Assembly: GCF_003860215.1 (NCBI RefSeq)
Contig: NZ_RQYH01000004.1
Location: 1 to 64,000 of the forward strand
Origin: Desulfovibrio sp. OH1186_COT-070
Lineage (GTDB): Bacteria > Desulfobacterota > Desulfovibrionia > Desulfovibrionales > Desulfovibrionaceae
Length of the DNA: 64,000 nucleotides
Direction of reading: 5' to 3'
Translations under genes and position numbers: made by a program
Part shown: positions 17,132-26,956 of the stretch, in pieces
Layout: the number at the start of each line of letters is the position of its first letter
Position numbering within the stretch: position 1 is the stretch's first letter
The notes under the pieces: generated by a model
Databases searched by the model: none
Told to the model about the DNA's origin: nothing
What the model saw: the letters and a program-made list of their open reading frames with translations, nothing else

Positions 17132-18058
17132 ATGTCTGCGGATTCGTGCATACCGCCTTCCCCCTTTTTTTCTGTCATCATCCCGGCCTACAACTGTGCC
17201 GGGTTTTTGCGCGAGGCCTTGCAAAGCCTGCGGCAGCAGACCTGCAAAGATTTTGAAGTTCTCATTGCCGACAGCCACTCCACGGACGGCACGGCTTCCG
17301 TAGCCAAGGAATTTCCCGATCTTGCCTGTACGGTTTTCAGCATTGACATCATCGGCAATATTGCGGCATCCCGCAACCTTGCGGCTGCGCACGCAAAAGC
17401 TCCGTGGCTGGCCTTTCTGGATGCAGACGATTTCTGGCTGCCGGAAAAGCTCGCGATGGTGAAAGAAGCCATTGCGGCCCGCCCTGAGGCGGTGCTGTTT
17501 TGTCATGCGGAGCACATTTTTCAGGATGGTCAGGTTTTCGCCACGCAACACTACGGGCCGCGCGGGCCGGAGTTGCTTTCCGGGTTGCTGTTTGGGGGCA
17601 ATGCGTTCAGTACGGCGGCGACCGTGCTGCGCCGGGATATTTTTGTGCGTGTGGGCGGTTTTGATGAAAATCCGTCCATGGTTACAGCTGAAGATTATGA
17701 TCTCTGGATACGCGCATGCCCCTTGGGTGAAAGCGTCTTCCTGCAGGATGTGCTGGGCTGCTACCGTCTGCACGGCGGCAATTCCAGCGCACGACTCAAG
17801 CGTCACTTTGACGCTACGGAAGCCGTGTTGCGCAAGCATCTGCTCCCGTACAGGCCCAGGCACCCTTGGGCCGTGTACAGAAGGATGTTTCGCTTTACCG
17901 GGCGTTGTGCTCTGGATATGGCCCGGAACAGGCACTGGTTCCAGGCGTTTCAGTATGCCGTGCGCGCCTTGGGGTATGCTGCGGCCATGACACTTTCATG
18001 GCGGCCGGAAGGCCGGATCTATCCGCATTCGCCGGAGGAATGCGAAAGACTCCCGTAA
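17132..18058 (+). CDS. Glycosyltransferase family 2
   Basis: GT-A inverting glycosyltransferase, 308 residues. The N-terminal FSVIIPAYNCAGFLREALQSL and the metal motif LDADDFW are clear, and GLFDE-like GGFDENPSMVTAEDYDLW marks the acceptor side. AAGGAA lies 8 bp before ATG 17132. The donor sugar cannot be read from sequence. Confidence 0.88.
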   Translation: MSADSCIPPSPFFSVIIPAYNCAGFLREALQSLRQQTCKDFEVLIADSHSTDGTASVAKEFPDLACTVFSIDIIGNIAASRNLAAAHAKAPWLAFLDADDFWLPEKLAMVKEAIAARPEAVLFCHAEHIFQDGQVFATQHYGPRGPELLSGLLFGGNAFSTAATVLRRDIFVRVGGFDENPSMVTAEDYDLWIRACPLGESVFLQDVLGCYRLHGGNSSARLKRHFDATEAVLRKHLLPYRPRHPWAVYRRMFRFTGRCALDMARNRHWFQAFQYAVRALGYAAAMTLSWRPEGRIYPHSPEECERLP

Positions 18059-18090
18059 CCATGCCGCCGGGCATCTGCAAAGGAATTTTC

Positions 18091-18834
18091 ATGCAAAAAA
18101 ATGCTCACTGGGCTTCACCGGAGGGGATTCGCTCCAGAAGCAGGCAGGGGGTTGGTGTTTTTGCCGCTTATGACGGCCTGCTGAAAAATGAGGACGCCGC
18201 CTTTGTCAGCGACCACAACGTCATGGGAGAACATGCTTCTTTTTGTGCGGAAGCTTTCGCCTTTCTGGCCCGATCCTGCGGAATCCCCTCGCCCGCGCGC
18301 ATCGTCGACGTGGGATGTGGGGCCGGGTTCGTGAGCAGCTGCCTCAAGGCCCGTTTTCCCCAAGCCGAAGTTGACGCTTTCGACGCGTCGGAAAGCGCCA
18401 TTCTTTTTGCCAAAAGACATTTTTCTTCCGTCAATTTTTCTGTTCATGTGGTAGACGCATATGCAAAATTGCCCGCAGCGGAACCATATGACATGATCGT
18501 CTGCAATGAATTTTATCCGTTCAGCCGTATTGATGACGCGAAAATGCATGCGGGTCTTGTTGCCACGTTGCTGGCAAGCCTGCCGCCCGGCGGCGTTATG
18601 TTTATCAACCAGGCCATTACCCTGCCATGCATTGACGTGACATTGCGGGATGTTTGTGCGGAGCTGGCGGGCAAAGCCGTTTTTCATGTCTTTCAGTTCC
18701 CCATGAAAAAAATGACGGATATCATGGGGATGAACAGGGTTTCCCTGTTCGCATCCCGTATCGCAGCACCGCTGTTGCACAGGCTGCGAAAACGCTCCCC
18801 CATTCTTTGCGTGGAAGTCAGGCATAAAAAATAA
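18091..18834 (+). CDS. Class I SAM-dependent methyltransferase
   Basis: A 247-residue enzyme with SAM-binding motif I (IVDVGCGAGFVSSCL), an acidic strand 2 end (VDAFDASESAI) and motif IV (YDMIVCNEFYPF). ATG 18091 has AAAGGA upstream and is preferred over ATG 18061. The next gene starts at the last base of the stop codon (TAATG). It probably methylates a sugar or glycan intermediate (inference from context). Confidence 0.82.
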   Translation: MQKNAHWASPEGIRSRSRQGVGVFAAYDGLLKNEDAAFVSDHNVMGEHASFCAEAFAFLARSCGIPSPARIVDVGCGAGFVSSCLKARFPQAEVDAFDASESAILFAKRHFSSVNFSVHVVDAYAKLPAAEPYDMIVCNEFYPFSRIDDAKMHAGLVATLLASLPPGGVMFINQAITLPCIDVTLRDVCAELAGKAVFHVFQFPMKKMTDIMGMNRVSLFASRIAAPLLHRLRKRSPILCVEVRHKK

Positions 18835-19922
18835 TGCCGCACATCAGACGCCTTGCCCGCAAACCGTCCACAGCCTTTGCCGCCCTGCTGCTCCACGGGC
18901 GCGATGCCACTGCCTTCACGCATGCCCTGCCGCTGGCAACGGGGCGTGCGGCGTTTGAAATCGGCCTTCGTGCCTTGGGCGTCAGACCGGGTGCGCGCGT
19001 TCTGCTGCCGGAGTATATCTGTGATGTCATGCTGGTACCTTTCCAGCGTCTGAATCTTCGCCCGCTCTATTATGAATTGGACGACCATCTCTCTCCCGAT
19101 TGGGAGAGTCTTGAAAAAATGCTGCCGTCCGCAGAGGCGGCTGTACTGCTCCATCCCTTCGGGCAGCCGCAGGACAGTGTCCGCTTCGGAACATGTTGTG
19201 GACAGCAGGGAGTCCTCTTTGTAGAGGACAACGCACACGGCTGGGGCGCCGAACGTGACGGACAGCCTTTGGGGACATTTGGCGACATGGGCTTTGCCTC
19301 CCCTTGGAAGCAATATGCCATTCCGCATGGCGCTTTTCTGTATCTGCGTCCGGATGCCGCGTTTGATGAGGCCCTGCGGCTCTGCACGGCGCTGAGTGCC
19401 CGGCGGGTGCGGTATGTTGCGCCTTTTTTCAAGTCTCGACTGCGCGCTTTGCTGACCCTCACTCCGCAACTGCGTTTGCGCTATATGCGTCCGGCGTACC
19501 TGCCGGAAGTAGCCGCCGCAAGTGTTCCCGAGCAGCCACAGAAAATGTCGCCCTCTGTTGCCGGCTGGCTGGCGCAACAGCGCCCCGCCGCGGATGCCGC
19601 CCGCCGGAGGGCCGTATACCGCATCTGGGAAACTTGGACGAGCGCCGCAGGACTGCGCCCTGTCTTCCCCGCGCTTCACGCCGGGGCCGCGCCTCTGTGC
19701 TTTCCGGCATATGCTCCGGACCGCGGCAGCCGGGACGACTGGCTGCGCTGGGGTTGGCTGCACGACATGGCTGTGCATACCTGGCCGACCCTGCCCGAAA
19801 ATTTGCGCGTCCTGTCCCGCATCATGGATCGCTGGAACCGCCTGGTCTGCTTTCCCATACACCAAGAAGTGGATTCGCATGAATTGTCCCACCTGTTGCA
19901 CAGCCTGACGCCTCCATGTTAG
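18834..19922 (+). CDS. DegT/DnrJ/EryC1-like PLP-dependent enzyme
   Basis: A 362-residue protein of the sugar aminotransferase fold: ALPLATGRAAFEIGLRALGV at the cofactor-phosphate side, ARVLLPEYICDVMLVPF, VLFVEDNAHGWG with the PLP-ring aspartate, and MGFASPWKQYAIPHGAFL, where the lysine is the probable Schiff-base residue. The C-terminal 100 residues diverge from standard WecE/PseC enzymes. It is tightly coupled to the methyltransferase and acyltransferase genes. The substrate is unknown. Confidence 0.75.
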   Translation: MPHIRRLARKPSTAFAALLLHGRDATAFTHALPLATGRAAFEIGLRALGVRPGARVLLPEYICDVMLVPFQRLNLRPLYYELDDHLSPDWESLEKMLPSAEAAVLLHPFGQPQDSVRFGTCCGQQGVLFVEDNAHGWGAERDGQPLGTFGDMGFASPWKQYAIPHGAFLYLRPDAAFDEALRLCTALSARRVRYVAPFFKSRLRALLTLTPQLRLRYMRPAYLPEVAAASVPEQPQKMSPSVAGWLAQQRPAADAARRRAVYRIWETWTSAAGLRPVFPALHAGAAPLCFPAYAPDRGSRDDWLRWGWLHDMAVHTWPTLPENLRVLSRIMDRWNRLVCFPIHQEVDSHELSHLLHSLTPPC

Positions 19923-19931
19923 AAGCCCCGC

Positions 19932-21026
19932 ATGCGCATCACCATTGAAAAATCCATTGCCCCTCTGGAAATTCTATGGCGGCATTGGGAAGAGCAGGGC
20001 AGCCTGCACGTCTTCCAGACACGGGCCTTTGTGCAAACATGGCTTGAAACTGCGGCTGCAGCGCAGCGCCGTGAACCCTGCCTTGCGCTGGTGGAGATGG
20101 ACAACACCCCGGCAATGATTTTTCCTCTGGCTCTCCGCCAGCGATTTGGTATGACCATACTGGAATTTTGCGGTGGTCTGCTCTGCGACTATGAAGCTCC
20201 GGTGCTGGCTCCCCGCTGCCCCCAGCCGGATCAGGCAGCCATGCGCGATATCTGGCATGCACTGGTGTGCCAGAGCGGTGCCCAGGCGGCTCATCTGCGG
20301 CAGGTTTGCACAGATATCCCCAATGTCAACGGCACATCTCGCACCAATCCCCTGACCCTGCTGCCTCTCTGGAACAACGGAACCGCCTGCGCCGCGCGCA
20401 GCAACGGCGAAGCCGGAGCAGCCTTTCTGCAACGCATCCGGAAAAAACGTCTGACCCAAGACTCACGGCGTCAGTTGAAGAGACTGGGCGCTCTGGGGAA
20501 CCTGCGTTTTGTCACCGCGTCCACCCCCGAAGAGAGGCTTTTGTTCACCCAAACCATGATCGCGCAAAAACAGCGCCGCTACAAGGAAACTGGCGTTTTT
20601 GACGTTTTTTCCCTGCCGGGGCATAAGGCGTTTTACCTCTCGCTGGCGCGGGACGACGGCTGTGCTTCACAAAATCTCCCTCATGTACACATTTCCGCCC
20701 TGTTGCTGGACAACAAAATCCTTGCTGTCCATTGGGGTTTTGTGTGGCGGCATACGTTCAGCTATCTTATGCCATCCTATGAGGGGGGGGAATGGCAGCG
20801 ATATTCTTGCGGGCGTCTGCTGCTGGAGTGGCTTATGGAACAAATTTTTGACGAGCATTGCGTCTGCTTTGACTTTACCGTTGGCGGCGAAGCCTATAAA
20901 TCCGACTGGTGCAATGAGGAACAACCGATATATGCACACTGCCACCCTGCGGGAGTGCGCGGCCTAGCCTATGCCGCGGTGCTCGGCGCAAAACGCGGAG
21001 CATTGCGGCTGTTCCGGAAGGGATAA
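19932..21026 (+). CDS. BioF2/CelD-like GNAT acyltransferase
   Basis: A 364-residue double-GNAT-fold protein of the CelD/BcsL (BioF2-like) type found in polysaccharide loci. Typical elements are LEILWRHWEEQGSLHVFQTRAFVQTWLE at the N-terminus, an RIRKKRLTQDSRRQLKRL helix, HISALLLDNKILAVHWGF, and FDFTVGGEAYKSDWC near the end. It is the last gene of the rightward arm and is convergent with the leftward arm (3 bp gap). It probably adds an acyl group to a sugar amine (inference). Confidence 0.78.
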   Translation: MRITIEKSIAPLEILWRHWEEQGSLHVFQTRAFVQTWLETAAAAQRREPCLALVEMDNTPAMIFPLALRQRFGMTILEFCGGLLCDYEAPVLAPRCPQPDQAAMRDIWHALVCQSGAQAAHLRQVCTDIPNVNGTSRTNPLTLLPLWNNGTACAARSNGEAGAAFLQRIRKKRLTQDSRRQLKRLGALGNLRFVTASTPEERLLFTQTMIAQKQRRYKETGVFDVFSLPGHKAFYLSLARDDGCASQNLPHVHISALLLDNKILAVHWGFVWRHTFSYLMPSYEGGEWQRYSCGRLLLEWLMEQIFDEHCVCFDFTVGGEAYKSDWCNEEQPIYAHCHPAGVRGLAYAAVLGAKRGALRLFRKG

Positions 21027-21029
21027 GAA

Positions 21030-21983
21030 TTATCCTTCATCTCCACGGGACAGAAAGCTGCAAAGCCAGGGCAGTTTTTGGGGAGGGGAGAGGCTCAGCA
21101 TGAGCTTGCGTAGCGGCAGCAGATAGAGATTCATGTTCGCAGGACAAAGGACAACGGCTTTGGCATACCAACGCAGGGCTGCCTTCAGATCATGGTGTGC
21201 ACAGGCCGCGATCACGGCCATCTTGAAAGCCAGGAAAGAATAGCCGCGCCGCCTGACAGTTGGAGGCACAGAGGGGTGTTCCAGATGCTCGCTCATGAGC
21301 GTCCATTCCGTTTCCAGAGGTTGTGTGGTGGTGCGCACAGCGCTTTCCCGCCGCTGTCGGTAAAAAAGAAGCTCTTCCGGAATACAAATCATGCTTCCAT
21401 CTCCTCCGGCAGCGCAGTAAGCCAACAGGCGCAGCAGAAAGTCCCGATCCTCGGCACAGGCAAGGGAGGGAGCAAACGCGCCGACCATGCGTGTGTCTGC
21501 CGTTCTTGCGACCCAGGCCCCCATGCAGAAAACGGAATCCAGAAGCATATCCCACCAGATGTTCCCCGTGGCATGAATATTGATCCAGGCTTGTGGCTTG
21601 CGCAGGCAGGTCTTGTCATGAAACAGGGCATAGCGGCAACAGGCCAGCCGTACCCCGGGTTTGGCCAACGCATGCACCATGCGGCGAAGAAAGGAGCAAT
21701 GCCAGATATCATCACTGTCCAGCATGGCGACAAGGGGAGTTTGCACCAATTCCATGCCCGCATTGCGGGCCGCGCACACCCCGGCGTGTGCCTGCCGCAC
21801 CAGAAGAAAACGCGAATCATGGGCTACGCCGCGCGCAAAAATCTCCGCTGTGGCATCTGTTGAACCGTCATCCACAACAATACAGGAAAAATTCGTGAAG
21901 TCCTGTTCCTGTACCGACCGCAAGGTATCCGCCAGCCAAGGGGCGGCATTGTAGGCGGGAATAATGACGGTGACTTCAGGCAT
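21030..21983 (-). CDS. Glycosyltransferase family 2
   Basis: A GT-A glycosyltransferase of 317 residues: VTVIIPAYNAAPWLADTLRSV, IVVDDGSTDAT, and MLDSDDIW as the metal-binding DxD equivalent, with CAEDRDFLLRLLAY in the acceptor half. It is the last gene of the leftward arm, 2 bp after the deacetylase gene. Confidence 0.88.
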   Translation of the reverse strand: MPEVTVIIPAYNAAPWLADTLRSVQEQDFTNFSCIVVDDGSTDATAEIFARGVAHDSRFLLVRQAHAGVCAARNAGMELVQTPLVAMLDSDDIWHCSFLRRMVHALAKPGVRLACCRYALFHDKTCLRKPQAWINIHATGNIWWDMLLDSVFCMGAWVARTADTRMVGAFAPSLACAEDRDFLLRLLAYCAAGGDGSMICIPEELLFYRQRRESAVRTTTQPLETEWTLMSEHLEHPSVPPTVRRRGYSFLAFKMAVIAACAHHDLKAALRWYAKAVVLCPANMNLYLLPLRKLMLSLSPPQKLPWLCSFLSRGDEG

Positions 21984-21985
21984 GC

Positions 21986-23020
21986 TTATTGCCCCGCCAA
22001 CTTTCGGCGCGCGGCGCGCAGAACTGTGTCCCAGCCGGAATTAAGCGCTTCCAGTACGGTTGTGTTGTGTTCTTGCAAAATGATGGAACGATGAAGGGCC
22101 TGAAGAGGCGTGTCTGGGGAGTTGGTCCCGCGTTCCGTAGTCACAGCCGTACGAAAGCCCGACTGGGCGGCCAGGACATACTCGCGTTGCGCAGCGGCAT
22201 CGTGACCGCCGAAAGGGTACGCCAGATGGTGTACGGGCATGTCAAGATGTTTTTCAATATGCAGACGGGACTGCTCCATCTGGCGACGACTTTCTTCCGG
22301 AGAAAGGGAACACAGCGCTCCGTGGCTCAAGGTATGAGCGCCTATGGTGATGCAGGGGTGGCGGGCCAGTTTCTCCACCAGTTCCCAGGTAGGGAGGATT
22401 CCCGGTTGTCGGCAGTGGGCTGTTGTGCCCAAGCAGTCCAGAAAGGCCCGCTGCCGTGGCGCATCGAGCCGGGAGCAGCAGGCGCTCAGGCGGCGAAACA
22501 TGTTCTGCCGTTGCCAAGCATATTTCAGTGAACCGAAAAAATGCCACTCTTCAAAGCGGACGTCCAGTGACGCCTTGCCGCTGTTGACTGCGGCATCCAC
22601 ACCGTACCACCACAAAAAAGGGTCACCTTCCACAAAATCGGTACAAAGATACAATATGGCGGGAATATTATATTTTTCCAGCACAGGCAGGGCATGGCAG
22701 GCTACGTCGCTATAGAAGTCATCAAACCCCACGGCAACAGCACGGTTGGGCAGAGTACCGGCCGCAACGGCATCCATGCTGACGCAGCTGGCGGCGCGTG
22801 CCCAATAGGCCATGTGCTCCCTGAAGCGTTCCGGAGTGACAGCCAGATCGGCATGAAGACACGGGTAGCGCAGCCAGGCTTCTCTGGGCAGAATGCGGTG
22901 ATACCCCACAATAACAGGATTTCCGCGCCACGGAGCGCTCACAAGCCTCATACCTGGCAAGCGCCCCAAGGCCCGGGCACCTTGCGCAAAGCCTTGCTTG
23001 AACGGCAGGGGCAAGTGCAT
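21986..23020 (-). CDS. Polysaccharide deacetylase family protein
   Basis: NodB-homology carbohydrate esterase, 344 residues. Motif 1 is VAVGFDDFYSDV with the catalytic and metal aspartates, and motif 2 is TIGAHTLSHGALCSL with the H-x3-H metal pair. Additional strands LAYPFGG and TTERGTN fit motifs 3-4. ATG 23020 has AGGAG 8 bp upstream and replaces an earlier possible start at 23050. It probably N-deacetylates a sugar in this glycan (context inference). Confidence 0.86.
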   Translation of the reverse strand: MHLPLPFKQGFAQGARALGRLPGMRLVSAPWRGNPVIVGYHRILPREAWLRYPCLHADLAVTPERFREHMAYWARAASCVSMDAVAAGTLPNRAVAVGFDDFYSDVACHALPVLEKYNIPAILYLCTDFVEGDPFLWWYGVDAAVNSGKASLDVRFEEWHFFGSLKYAWQRQNMFRRLSACCSRLDAPRQRAFLDCLGTTAHCRQPGILPTWELVEKLARHPCITIGAHTLSHGALCSLSPEESRRQMEQSRLHIEKHLDMPVHHLAYPFGGHDAAAQREYVLAAQSGFRTAVTTERGTNSPDTPLQALHRSIILQEHNTTVLEALNSGWDTVLRAARRKLAGQ

Positions 23021-23123
23021 GAGGTTTTCTCCTGTCAGTGTCAGACGCATGCGTCACAGTTGGTTGCCATCGCCTCGCCCATATGCCTTCTGTGCCGCAG
23101 ATGGGCAGACACTCTGCTGGCCG

Positions 23124-24326
23124 TCAATGGGAAGCGGATCTCCGTCTGCCCTTGGCGCACTGCAGTTCCAGAAAATCCACTTCCGGATCAAGAGTTACCC
23201 TCTTGTCCGGGATCATCGCATTGCCGGAAAACTCTTCCGTGACTTCGCGCAAATATGGTTCGTTGATAACGCCCTTCACCTGTGGGCTGGCCGCAGCCAG
23301 ATGCAGCAGGATGCGTGCATAAGACACATCTCCGCCATGAAAACCGTCGACCATTTCACAGTCGTTCGATCCAAAGGACGACAACGAAGAATAATCGTGA
23401 ACAACTATCCCCCTTTCTTCAAGAATCTGTTTAAGCGAAAAAACATGCTGGTATTCCGCCTCGCGCGATCGCAGCTCCGTATATACGGGATTTGCCAATG
23501 GCGGGAAAAAAAAGATAATATTCTTATGCAGGCTTCGTAGCTTCTTCACATTCTCCATAAACTTGTCCACATAGGCCAAATTTATCTTTTTAACTCGTGA
23601 AAAATGGAAATGCCCCTCCCATATGGCTTGGAGGGTTTCTCCAAACCGGATATCCGATTTTCTTTTTCCCACAACAATGTCTGTGTAGTATCCGGAACCA
23701 TCCGGACCTATTCCTGCTATATTGAGAGGATAGCTACCGTCCTGTACCATAAATACATCCTGAAAATAAGGGATAACCAAACTTTTGAGATAACCTGGCT
23801 TGAGCCAGATTTTTTTATAGGGGAGGAGGCATTCTCGGATAGTGGAAAAAACTGGCAAATATTTGAGTGGAGTGTACCAGCGTGGCGGATCTCCCAAAAT
23901 CGCATCATCATATCCGTTGGAAAACCACCAGAAATCAATGCCAAAAAGGATGATATCAAGTTCTTCTTTTCCTTCTTTTTTTCTTTCCTTCAGAATTTGG
24001 TATGTTTTTTCCATATCACTAATGCTGCCTATGCCATACCCGAGATTTGCAAAAGATTTGGTAAAAAAAGATTCCCGAAATGGAAGAACTCTGGATGAAC
24101 CAATGGCAATGACGCTAGGATTACGGGCAGCATGGACGGCATCCTTGATACGCGCATAATCAAAAAAAGGGTTATCTTGTATAATATAGAATGCATTACC
24201 ATGCAGAAGTTTATCCGGAATGGCTGTATCAGACAAAATATTTGTGAGAAAATATCCATAAGACAAAAGAATTGCTGTGAGAAAAATCCCTGCTGTAAAA
24301 AATGCCTTTATGATTTTTTTATACAT
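23124..24326 (-). CDS. Membrane-anchored SGNH/GDSL-like protein
   Basis: A 400-residue protein in AT-rich DNA. One N-terminal membrane segment (KIIKAFFTAGIFLTAILLSYGYFL) leaves the rest extracytoplasmic. VIAIGSSRVLPFRESFF looks like a block with the nucleophile serine, and DGFHGGDVSYARILLHL like the Asp-x-x-His block of SGNH hydrolases. Such proteins in polysaccharide loci can be O-acyltransferases or esterases. The start at 24326 has AAGGGAAA before it. Function is only suggested by these two motifs. Confidence 0.6.
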   Translation of the reverse strand: MYKKIIKAFFTAGIFLTAILLSYGYFLTNILSDTAIPDKLLHGNAFYIIQDNPFFDYARIKDAVHAARNPSVIAIGSSRVLPFRESFFTKSFANLGYGIGSISDMEKTYQILKERKKEGKEELDIILFGIDFWWFSNGYDDAILGDPPRWYTPLKYLPVFSTIRECLLPYKKIWLKPGYLKSLVIPYFQDVFMVQDGSYPLNIAGIGPDGSGYYTDIVVGKRKSDIRFGETLQAIWEGHFHFSRVKKINLAYVDKFMENVKKLRSLHKNIIFFFPPLANPVYTELRSREAEYQHVFSLKQILEERGIVVHDYSSLSSFGSNDCEMVDGFHGGDVSYARILLHLAAASPQVKGVINEPYLREVTEEFSGNAMIPDKRVTLDPEVDFLELQCAKGRRRSASH

Positions 24327-24396
24327 GAATTTCCCTTGAGTTTCATATAGTTCAACGTAGTGCACGCAGCCTGATTCCTATTCAGAATGTGTTCCG

Positions 24397-25494
24397 TCAA
24401 GCATGAAGAATGTTTTTATACAATTGCGCTGTTTCTCGAGCCATGCACTCCACACTGAAGTGTTTTTTTGTTCTCCGGTAGGCGGCGGTACGCATCCTTT
24501 GCCACAAATCCCGGTTTTCTATCAGAGTGCGGATGCATTCCACAGCTCTGGGCACATCGTTCAGGGGGTATGTAAATCCGGTAATGCCATCTTCTACAGC
24601 ATCCGTATTTCCCACCACCCGGCTCACCACGGCGGGGATTCCTTCTGCCTGAGCTTCCAGCACCGCCAAGGGCAAGCCCTCCCGGCGGGAGGTGGAAATA
24701 TAGCAGCCGGCTTCACGCAGAAAAGGGCGCGATGAGGGCTGGCTGCCCAGAATCTGAAAATATTTTTCCATAGCGTGCTGCTGAATTTTTTGACGCACTG
24801 TGGGCAGTTCTTCCCCGTCTCCCACAAGCAGGAAGCGGCATTGATCCAGCAATCCGACCTGACGCAGTCCCTGCGCCAAGTCCAGCAACCACAGGCTGTT
24901 TTTTACCGGATCGAAACGGCTCACATGCACCAGCGAAAAGGGGCTGGGCTGCGTACCTTGCGGCAAATCCGCACCAACTTCAACCCCATTGGCAATGACG
25001 ACAAGCTTGTTGGAACAAAGGCCAAGTGCTTCTGCGGAAGACGCCTCACCAGGAGAAACCACAATGCAGGCCTTGCTGATAGAACAAAGGGCGCGCTCCA
25101 GCGATAAATAGGCCCTGCGCTTGACTTGGTTGGCGGGCAGATGCACACCGTGGAACGTATGTACATTGGGGATGCCAGTGACAAGTGCCGCGATCCTGCC
25201 GTAGACTCCCGCCCCCTTGCCGTGAGAATGAACAATATCAATTTTGTTCCGCTTCAGAAAATATATCAACCTCCAGAGGGAGGGAAGGGAAAACTTTCGT
25301 TGCGGCATGACACAAAAGCGTTCCCGGCCTGCGGCCTGCAAAAAACGCGAGCCATAGGGGCGGGTATCAGGAGCGGCGACAAAAGACGTGATGTGATCCG
25401 GCAGATGGCGTACCAATTGCCAGACATGCTCCGGACCGCCGCCGATCATGGACGAGAGCGTAATATGCAGGACGCCGAAGGACTTGGTGCACAT
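24397..25494 (-). CDS. Glycosyltransferase family 4
   Basis: GT-B glycosyltransferase, about 365 residues. The N-domain opens GVLHITLSSMIGGGPEHVWQL, HSHGKGAGVYGR is the interdomain strand, and FSLVHVSRFDPVKNSLWLL and STSRREGLPLAVLEAQAEGIPAVVSRVVGNTDAVEDG form the donor-binding C-domain. A TTG at 25500 is another possible start. A palindrome (ATGGCA-TCA-TGCCAT) at 25512-25526 lies 18 bp upstream. Confidence 0.88.
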   Translation of the reverse strand: MCTKSFGVLHITLSSMIGGGPEHVWQLVRHLPDHITSFVAAPDTRPYGSRFLQAAGRERFCVMPQRKFSLPSLWRLIYFLKRNKIDIVHSHGKGAGVYGRIAALVTGIPNVHTFHGVHLPANQVKRRAYLSLERALCSISKACIVVSPGEASSAEALGLCSNKLVVIANGVEVGADLPQGTQPSPFSLVHVSRFDPVKNSLWLLDLAQGLRQVGLLDQCRFLLVGDGEELPTVRQKIQQHAMEKYFQILGSQPSSRPFLREAGCYISTSRREGLPLAVLEAQAEGIPAVVSRVVGNTDAVEDGITGFTYPLNDVPRAVECIRTLIENRDLWQRMRTAAYRRTKKHFSVECMARETAQLYKNILHA

Positions 25495-25668
25495 TTCCAA
25501 AAGGGATTTTTATGGCATCATGCCATTGCGTCTGTCCGGCTCATTTTGGATATCGTTGGCCGACCAAGAAGAACAAAAAGATACAAACTTCAGCAAGAAA
25601 CAGAAAAATCCCGCCCGTAGCACAGGGGGTAAGTCCTCTCCCTGCTCAGTTCCGGCATGGCTGCTGCA

Positions 25669-26874
25669 TCAGGATTCACAGGATATGGCACGCCGCAATT
25701 GCCTTATATCCATCTGTTGCAATGTTTCAAGGAAAACTTTTTCAGATCTGATATGTTCCATGCCCGGATGGGTCAGCCACTTGAAGCACTCCCGCTGATA
25801 AACGGTCTTGTCCACCTGCGGCAAACGCAGGGGAGCTGGGCCGCACCTGTCAATGTTCAGCAGGGGCATGTCCAACGATTGCGCGCGCAGAGACAAAATT
25901 TGTGAATACGCACCATAGGCAGGGTTAAGTCCGCCCACAGCGTGGCTCCAGCGCAGCAGGCAATCGTTCAAAATAAAGATGATAGGCTTGTGCAGGGCCA
26001 CAGCATACAGCGTGGATGTGCTTCCGTCACTCAGGACCAGTTGCGCGCCGCGCACCAGAGCGCAGGTCTGTTGCCGGAAGATGGGCCTGCCCGCAAACTC
26101 ATCTCCTTGATATTGGGCCTTCGGGTGCGCGGCAATAACAACTTTCAGCCCCAGATCGCGTTCCAGTTTGTCAAAAAACCGGAGGAGCGACGCCCTGTAT
26201 TCCGCGCCGGGAATTTGGTCGACATTAAACTGCAGGACATCCGGGTGCGCGCCCATGGCCGTGTCCAAGTAGACCGCATACGACCCGCCATGAAAGGGGG
26301 ACGGTACGGGAGCAAACAGGGCTTCTTCATACAACACGGAATTGACCGGCACAGCCAAGCAACAGCCCTGTGGTTTACGGATAGCAGCATCGTAAAAAAC
26401 AACATCATACCCTGCAGTATCGTTCGCAAGCCTGCAGCGCAGCAGCTTTTCGCGCAGAAAAGGCAAAAATGTCTTGGGGGAATGTGCACGTAGCCACAAA
26501 CGCCGCCAGCGGGGAATATCCTCATAAAAATACCAAGTCATGTTGTCGAGGTAGCCCGTGACAGCACGTTTGTCACGCAAATGGCAAAATAAGTCTTTAC
26601 TGGCGATTTCATGTCCAACAAAAGCCAAAAAGAGCGTCTGGTCAAGATCCTCATCCGCCACAGCGGCTTCAAGCTCCAGCAAAGACATGATATTTTTTTC
26701 GCGCTCCGGACAGGCGCTTGCCCCTTGCGGAATAAACCTCCCGTAGAGAGCACCGCAGACGTTCCAAGCGGCAACGTCAATCCCCGCCTGCAACAAGCTC
26801 TGAAGGCGCACGACATGCGACATGTTTTCCTTGAGAGGGCATGTTGCAAGAGTGATAACTTTTCGCACGGTCAT
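25669..26874 (-). CDS. GT-B-like glycan biosynthesis protein, specificity unknown
   Basis: A 401-residue soluble protein. The C-terminal half reads like polysialyltransferase or capsule-type GT-B enzymes: VVIAAHPKAQYQGDEFAGRPIF, then LVRGAQLVLSDGSTSTLYAVALHKPIIFI, where Asp-Gly-Ser-Thr is the usual nucleotide-sugar phosphate contact. The N-terminal half has many Trp and acidic residues and no close match known to me. ATG 26874 is chosen because upstream codons overlap pseI. Its C-terminus is duplicated as a decayed fragment at 13.9-14.07 kb. Confidence 0.6.
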   Translation of the reverse strand: MTVRKVITLATCPLKENMSHVVRLQSLLQAGIDVAAWNVCGALYGRFIPQGASACPEREKNIMSLLELEAAVADEDLDQTLFLAFVGHEIASKDLFCHLRDKRAVTGYLDNMTWYFYEDIPRWRRLWLRAHSPKTFLPFLREKLLRCRLANDTAGYDVVFYDAAIRKPQGCCLAVPVNSVLYEEALFAPVPSPFHGGSYAVYLDTAMGAHPDVLQFNVDQIPGAEYRASLLRFFDKLERDLGLKVVIAAHPKAQYQGDEFAGRPIFRQQTCALVRGAQLVLSDGSTSTLYAVALHKPIIFILNDCLLRWSHAVGGLNPAYGAYSQILSLRAQSLDMPLLNIDRCGPAPLRLPQVDKTVYQRECFKWLTHPGMEHIRSEKVFLETLQQMDIRQLRRAISCES

Positions 26875-26956
26875 CCTCTCGTGTTCGGAACAGGACGGGC
26901 ACCGGCAGAAACCTGGTGCGTCCCCAATATGAAACTCTGGAACTAAGCATATTGGC

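Noticed and set aside
25512-25526. Palindrome ATGGCA-TCA-TGCCAT before the glycosyltransferase gene
   Set aside because: Short, single copy, and no promoter elements around it. Noted in the gene entry but not called an operator.
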